A stretch of 64,000 nt of DNA from Boswellia sacra (taxonomy: Eukaryota > Streptophyta > Magnoliopsida > Sapindales > Burseraceae). Position 1 is the stretch's first letter; each line of letters begins with the position of its first letter. The stretch covers positions 186,001-250,000 of the forward strand of contig SNVD02008006.1 in the NCBI GenBank assembly GCA_013180625.2. Reading direction: 5' to 3'. The notes beneath the pieces are model-generated. The model saw only the letters and a program-made list of their open reading frames with translations. It did no database searches and had not been told where the DNA came from. Made by a program: the position numbers and the translations under genes. Positions 58,283 through 64,000 of this stretch are shown here, in pieces.

Positions 58283-61180
58283 ATGGTAAATGCGATTCAT
58301 CAAATATCACCTTCTCTCCTTCAATGTTGTGCTTCTTCCTCCTCTCCTCGTCCAAGTCCTATTCCCAGGTACCTTCAAGACACCCCACTTCCTATCTCCT
58401 TATTTATTGAATTCTTGTGTATGTTCTTATTTGTTTCTGCATTTATGAACTCTACTCATCTGGTTGCACTTGCTGCTGGGATTTTCTCTTTTGATTGATT
58501 TTGGCAATTTTCTCATGAAAATTATGGGGTTCTGATTAACTTTCTTTTATTTTGTCTGGTGGATTAGAAATCATGTTTCAAAGAGTTCACCATTTGGGAA
58601 TTTTATTCTAATAATAGCCAGGTGTTAAAGACTTTCCCTGGATTTTGTGATTGTAATGATGGGTAGCCTTTGTTTTTTAGTTTTTTTAGTGCATTATGAA
58701 AGCCTTCTGGTTATCCATGTGATCACTGAATGTGGAATATTTAGAAAATTTGTGATTGGTTGTTAGATCCTTCATGGTTATTACTTCCTAGACCTGAACA
58801 ATGTCAAAAATTGATAATTATGGTCTTTGTCTGAAGATTGTGTTTTTTGCAGAATGTAGTTCCACAGGAGTGACTGAACATCACTTTGACACAAGTGAAA
58901 ATTTAGGAACTACTTCGCAGCTTCCTGTCTGCCTTTTAGAATGTTAGTACTGTCACAGCTGATATATGGTTTTATGATTCCAATTTATTTATTTGTTGCT
59001 CTGCTTGGCTAGGGGGATTCAAGGGAAACTGATGGTAAAATGCTCATTTGAGAGTACTCCATCGAGTAAGGTTGTGACGAGCCTAGCAAAGCATGTGTTG
59101 TCTGGACTTGCTGCCTCCATCATAATTCTTTCTCAAACAAACCAGGTTGGTTGGTTGGTTGGTTTTACTGCCTGTAGTACCATGGGCTGTTAGCTTTGAG
59201 TATTTCAGTTATTATACGCGCTATAACTTGAGATAAATCAATAACATAATTCCATAGAATTGAAGCATTTGTCATTACCCAAACTATTGGAGTTCTTTTT
59301 TAGTCAATGATTTATCAATGCCCAAGTGCTCAGACATTGTATCAGAACGTATTCTTTAAAATTCTGGTCTTTAATCGTGCTGAATTATGGGTTGCTTCTA
59401 ATAGGGTGAAAATTGAATTATATAACAACAAAATAGTTGGCACTTTCACTTTTCTCTTCAGCTTGGCATACACTTATTTGTATACAATGAACATGAGATG
59501 TATCTAAGTATTAGTCTCATTTTCCTTCAAAGGTTGGTGCAGCAGATATATCTCGTCCCTCCAATATATGCCAGCTTGCAAGTGCTGAGGATAATGCACC
59601 AACTCTTCCAATTGATCAAGGGTCTGGTGAAAGAAGTGGAAAGTTTATGATGATGAGAGGTATGACAGCAAAGGATTTTGATCCCACCAGATATGCTGGA
59701 AGGTGGTTTGAAGTAGCTTCACTCAAACGTGGATTTGCTGGCCAAGGTCAAGAAGACTGTCACTGCACACAGGTAAACACGAGGCTCGGTTACTGCTTTC
59801 CTGACAAAAAATGAACCTCATTTCTTTCTCCTCTGTATGACGTTTTAATGTTGGCTTGAACTCTTCTACTTTTCAATTCACCATCTACATTCGAAATAGA
59901 TGAAGTCTCACGGGGCTATATATTGCCCTCCTTTGCTTGTTCTTGGCTGTCATGAGATGTGTAAAGTTAGTGTCTAGTCCATGTAGCATGCATTTGAATC
60001 ACCCCGTACAGCTTGGTTTCATGTGCCAAAAATTTGCAGGTTGCAAAAAAGTAGTTTCATTGTGGATTCAAATCTATTTTTTTCTCACTTCTAATGTCAC
60101 AACATTTTTAACTATCTGAATGGTAAAATATTTTTATTCAACAATTTGCAGGGTGTCTACACATTTGATATGGAGGCACCTGCCATCCAGGTTGATACCT
60201 TTTGTGTTCATGGGGGCCCGAATGGATATATTACTGGTATAAGGGGCAAGGTTCAATGCGTTCCAGAGGAAGAATTGGAGAAGAATGAAAACGAGCTAGA
60301 AAAGCAAGAGATGATTAAAGAGAAGTGTTACCTACGTTTTCCAACATTACCTTTTATTCCCAAAGAGCCTTATGATGTGATTGCTACTGACTACGACAAT
60401 TTCTCTCTTGTTTCGGGAGCAAAAGATAGAAGTTTTATTCAGGTAACTTGACATTTGAAGACAACAATGCCAAAACATTCTCACTTATAAAAATATTAAA
60501 AAAAAAACACTCAAATATTAATGTTAAGCCGTTACAGCTTAGTTTTTGTTTAAGTGGTTTCTCAAAATCTTTCAAACTTTTCCACACCTAATTTGCTAGC
60601 TTTGTTAACTGTTGACATTACCATCATCTCTCATGGGAGTACTTGACCATTTTTTTCTGTGCAACAACATTTTTTAAACTATCAATAACATATGGAGTGA
60701 TTTTCAAACAAAACTTATGCTTTGAACCTGGAAGCTGCTTATTAAATTTCTTTTACCTGGTAAGGTACCTTTGCATAGAATTTCTCAACTATTTTTCATT
60801 TACTGCTATGCCTGTAAGCACTAAGTTAAGTATGTTCTTGAACATTAGTCTATTCAGATCTCTAACTTAATTTTTTTCCCATGTTATCAACATTCCAGAT
60901 ATATTCAAGAACACCTGACCCTGGACCTGAATTCATTGAAAAGTACAAAGCCTACTTGGCAAATTTTGGATACGATCCAAGCAAAATCAAGGACACTCCA
61001 CAGGACTGTGAAGTGATGTCTAATAGTCAGCTAGCTGCAATGATGTCCATGTCTGGTATGCAACAGGCTTTGACAAACCAATTTCCTGATCTAGAACTGA
61101 AAGCCCCTCTTGCAATTAACCCATTTACAAGTGTATTTGACACTCTGAAGAAGCTTCTTGAGCTTTATTTTAAGCAATAA
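58283..61180 (+). CDS. CHL: Chloroplastic lipocalin
   Basis: Plastid lipocalin (AtCHL/LCNP family) of the thylakoid lumen; it protects lipids from oxidation and is needed for sustained photoprotective quenching (qH). Five exons with GT-AG sites: 58283-58368, 59013-59145, 59533-59772, 60152-60442, 60899-61180; 1032 nt, 343 residues, no stop. Residues 1 to about 35 form a Ser/Pro-rich transit peptide, followed by a second hydrophobic lumen-targeting stretch (HVLSGLAASIIILSQ) ending near GAADIS. The lipocalin fold starts at YAGRWFEVASLKRG, the family GxW box, then EDCHCTQGVYTFD, DTFCVHGGPNGYITGIRG, YDVIATDYDNFSLVSGA and a C-terminal helix region KDTPQDCEV. Conserved Cys residues are kept. An ATG at 58250 is an alternative start; 58283 gives a better transit peptide. 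Its promoter is abutted by a copia LTR. Confidence 0.96.
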
Positions 61181-61369
61181 CTAAATTAGTGGTTTGCTGC
61201 CTAGTTATGATGACTTAACGGAAATGTTTAATAGCAGAATGTGTAAATTTCCATGACCGTATATCCTCATTCTTTTCAAATGCAAAGAAGTATCCCACTT
61301 TCAGAACAATTCTGCGATTTTGCATTCCTCCTTTTATCAATGTTCCCTTTTTTTTTTTTATGGTTTACC
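61181..61369 (+). other. 3' UTR region of the lipocalin gene
   Basis: Sequence after the stop; the exact poly(A) site was not chosen. Confidence 0.4.
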
Positions 61370-61720
61370 CTTGATAATGGAAGGCTACTACTCGATATAC
61401 AACTAGACTTATTGCATAAACATCTACCATAGCTCTGACATGATTTAGCCACTATTGTATAATGTTTACTAATTCAGAGAATGGAAACATATAACCTTAT
61501 TATGCCCCATTGTGCGGTTTGCCACGGTAATCCTATGATGTGCTGCCATAAGATATTGAATTGGAAATGCCTAACAAAATCTGTATCTTGTTACATTGAG
61601 GGACTGGGAACATATGACCTTAAAAATGATTTCATACATTGTTATTGATGTCTAGACTTAATAAAGATGAGGAAGATGTGCTAGAATTACATTGACCATT
61701 CAGGTAGTACTAGTATGGTA
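61370..61720. repeat. First copy of a diverged duplication downstream of the lipocalin gene
   Basis: Shares in order CTTGATAATGGAAGGCTA, CTGACATGATTTAGC, ATGCCTAACAAAAT and TGTCTAGACTTA with 63230-63730. Same orientation; the copies differ by many substitutions and indels. Confidence 0.7.
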
Positions 61721-63229
61721 TCCATAAAGTAGCAACTACATTAGCAACTGGTTAATTGTGGGTACTAATCACACATATTGATACCCTGGATCTGATAAAG
61801 AAGTGCAAAGCTTAATGGGAAATTTTTTATATAAATCAAGAAAAATAAAGGATTTGGTGGTACTACAGCCCCATAGTATTTAACTCTCCATGAAGTGTGT
61901 TACTTACGTTCAAGACATCAAATTTTACCTTGATAACAATCCAAGACATCAAATTCATTTTTAATTAGAGAAATACGTACTATGTGATACTGCTGGTATG
62001 AAATAGCTTGGCACGATATTTTTTTATGGGAAACTAAAGATTTATATAACTATAAAAAGCAAGGAATTACAAAGCTTTGGCATGATATAGTTATACACAT
62101 AACTGCCACAAAGGAATGCTAATATGCTACTAACCTAGACATCTTCATTGTCAAGATCATAACTACATCCTGCCTCTGACACTCATAACTATCAGATTTA
62201 AATCAGATTTAAGACATTGGAGGATTTCTAAAATCTAGAATGTTTTTAACTCTCATCAACCAGAATAAAATCAGTTTGCAGATGCGAAATGTTTTATTTT
62301 TTTAAATTAAACAGAAGATGCATATCTTGACTGCTTTGGGCAGGATACAAACTCATTGATTGAAAGGACTGGCACGATATGCAGGTGCTCTCCAAAGAAT
62401 GCTTTAGACCCTTTTCCTTTCCTGAACCTGTGCTAATACTTTATGATGTGCTAGCAAAGACCTCATTTAATACAGAGAAATTATGAGAAATTGCATCCAT
62501 AACAATAATGCCGTTTTTATGGATGTGGTTGTGTAATATTTTATTTTAACGTGATAAAATAACAAGATGTTGTGCAGACTATTTTGTTAGATGTTTTTTA
62601 ACAAGGTAAACTATATTGTTTGTTGTTTATACACTTCTATTGTGATATTAGGTTTGAATAAAGTAAAATTTTAGTAATAGTTTAAAATTTGAACTTCAAT
62701 TTATTAATAGATTATAGGTTTGTCTCCTTTTAATAATTTCTATCCCCTTCTTCGTTACTAATATTTGAACAAGGTAATGCAATGATTATTTATATTTCAT
62801 ATACAGTTTAAGCTGGGACAAGAACAAGTTAATACACTTATATTAAGAAAAACAAGACTGATACATCACTCGGTTGACTGAAATATAAGAATAGATGCAT
62901 CCCTAAGTTGAACTGAAAATCTTACCTTTTTGAGGGTCGTAGTTTGTTGTTAATTTAAAAACAAACATATGGTAGGATTGCTAAAGCTTTGAAATTGTAT
63001 TACAACTGGAAGTTAGAATGCTATTAACCAACAAGCATTTTGATATAGAATTGTTAACATGGATGATTTCAAACCATCTCATCCCGGACTAAAGGCGCAA
63101 GCTCGACAGATATGTTTGCGCGAATATTGTTCAAGCAAGAACACCACAAGTTAGAATTTCAGTCTTGAGGAATCTTAAAAGATCTCAAAAATTCATCAGA
63201 AGGTATTAATTAGAAACCAAATTTGTTGA
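61721..63229. other. Gene-free interval between lipocalin and ankyrin genes
   Basis: No ORF or repeat family recognised. Repeated GGCACGATAT / GGCATGATAT words occur at 62010, 62078 and 62371. Confidence 0.45.
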
Positions 63230-63730
63230 ATTACCGCAGTTGATAATGAAAGGCTATTACTCTTTTAAGTATATTAATTGCGTGAATACTGACATGATTT
63301 AGCTCATATTGGAAAATGTTTTCACCTTCAGATTATGGAAACAAACAAATTTATTTTGTAGCCCTGTGTTCAGACTGACATGGTCATCCAATTCTATGCT
63401 ATAAGAAATTGGGAATAGCAATGCCTAACAAAATTTATATACCATTATTCAGCTTCCGTTTTGCATATGAAACCAAGTTGTAGAAGCAAAATTTTGATAA
63501 AATAAAGGTGTTCATGATCTTGTTCAAGGAACAAACTACCCTTTATGCAGAAAGATTGTTGTGAGGTGCTGAAAATGTTACTGTACATGTTGTCACTTTG
63601 TTATCTTAATAAAATTTCTCATTTCGTCCACATCTACAGAGAGAACAGAAAATTATTATCCATGTCTAGACTTATTAATTAAGAGGAGGAAGACGCGGTT
63701 GAATTAATTTGAATATTCAGGTGGTAAAAG
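63230..63730. repeat. Second copy of the diverged duplication
   Basis: Matches 61370-61720 with the same word order (GTTGATAATGAAAGGCTA, CTGACATGATTTAGC, ATGCCTAACAAAAT, TGTCTAGACTTA). It probably overlaps the 3' flank of the ankyrin gene. Confidence 0.7.
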
Positions 63731-63902
63731 TTTATTTATAGATGTAAATCATAACTAGTACAATTTAAATTAAATGAGAATTTAATTTAAAAGTTTATTG
63801 AATGACCAACAATTGTATACAGTCAAACTCACATACTACAATATGGGAGGGAACATATCTAAGAACCAAAAATTGACAACCACAGTGATAGAATAAATGA
63901 GA

Positions 63903-64000
63903 TCATGCCTTCTGAATTGAAAAGCCAAGGATGAAGTCCTTGATTTCTTCACTGGCAGCTCTATCAAGTGCAGTCCGTCCATCTGCATCCTTGACAGTAT
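63903..64000 (-). CDS. Ankyrin-repeat protein, C-terminal exon (partial)
   Basis: Minus strand, open from the window edge to TGA at 63905-63903, 31 residues. The frame reads VKDADGRTALDRAASEEIKDF and ends GFSIQKA. DADGRTALDRA fits the first helix and turn of an ankyrin repeat, which is a protein-protein binding unit. The gene continues to the right of the window, converging on the lipocalin gene. Which ankyrin protein it is cannot be told from one repeat. Confidence 0.7.
   Translation of the reverse strand, partial: TVKDADGRTALDRAASEEIKDFILGFSIQKA

Noticed and set aside
1..64000. CRISPR arrays, bacterial operons, riboswitches, rRNA genes or clear tRNA genes
   Set aside because: None seen; the window is plant nuclear DNA, and the only pol III-like boxes are in the LTR insertion at 22907-23172.

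Overview
This is a repeat-rich, AT-rich stretch of a plant nuclear genome, almost certainly a eudicot. Two clean spliced genes of plant type (a septum-promoting small GTPase and the chloroplastic lipocalin) sit in about 50 kb of nested, decayed transposons. Ty1/copia elements with an initiator-Met-tRNA primer site, FAR1-type and mudrA-type Mutator-like elements (MULEs) and a TRIM all point the same way. I cannot name the species.

Layout. 1-4802: 5' half of a copia element on the minus strand, running off the left edge. 4803-6605: no gene, ending in a hAT-like terminus. 6620-10105: 5'-truncated copia element with its 3' LTR. 10126-25181: a 15-kb MULE with terminal inverted repeats of about 0.4 kb; its FAR1-type transposase is cut by a 10-kb Sirevirus-like copia element (13134-23269) that carries a third ORF. 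25695-25905: a stray fragment of the GTPase gene. 26475-34716: an 8.2-kb MULE with about 135-bp terminal inverted repeats and an AAATTTTT target duplication, holding a mudrA-like transposase (plus strand) and a convergent ULP1-protease/DUF1985 gene (minus strand), the Kaonashi-type layout. 36146-41035: F-box/FBD pseudogene fragments and partial duplicates of the GTPase 3' end. 40859-42958: intact SGP1-type GTPase gene (minus, six exons). 43000-48480: no gene seen, one inverted-repeat element. 48844-52427: an eight-exon pseudogene, probably NEPRO-like, with three in-frame stops. 52816-57985: a TRIM joined to a copia element, the whole flanked by AAAAC. 58283-61180: intact chloroplastic lipocalin gene (five exons). 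63903-64000: last exon of an ankyrin-repeat gene (minus, partial).

Only three loci look functional: the GTPase, the lipocalin and the ankyrin edge exon. Every transposon ORF carries stops or frameshifts, so none looks autonomous now. Nesting gives a relative order: the FAR1-type MULE is older than the Sirevirus-like element inside it, and that element is older than the insert in its 3' LTR. The most unusual points are the dual-gene MULE with dense CGA-rich subterminal motifs, the Sirevirus inside a MULE transposase, the third ORF of that Sirevirus, and the TRIM-copia chimera whose LTR lies in the lipocalin promoter.
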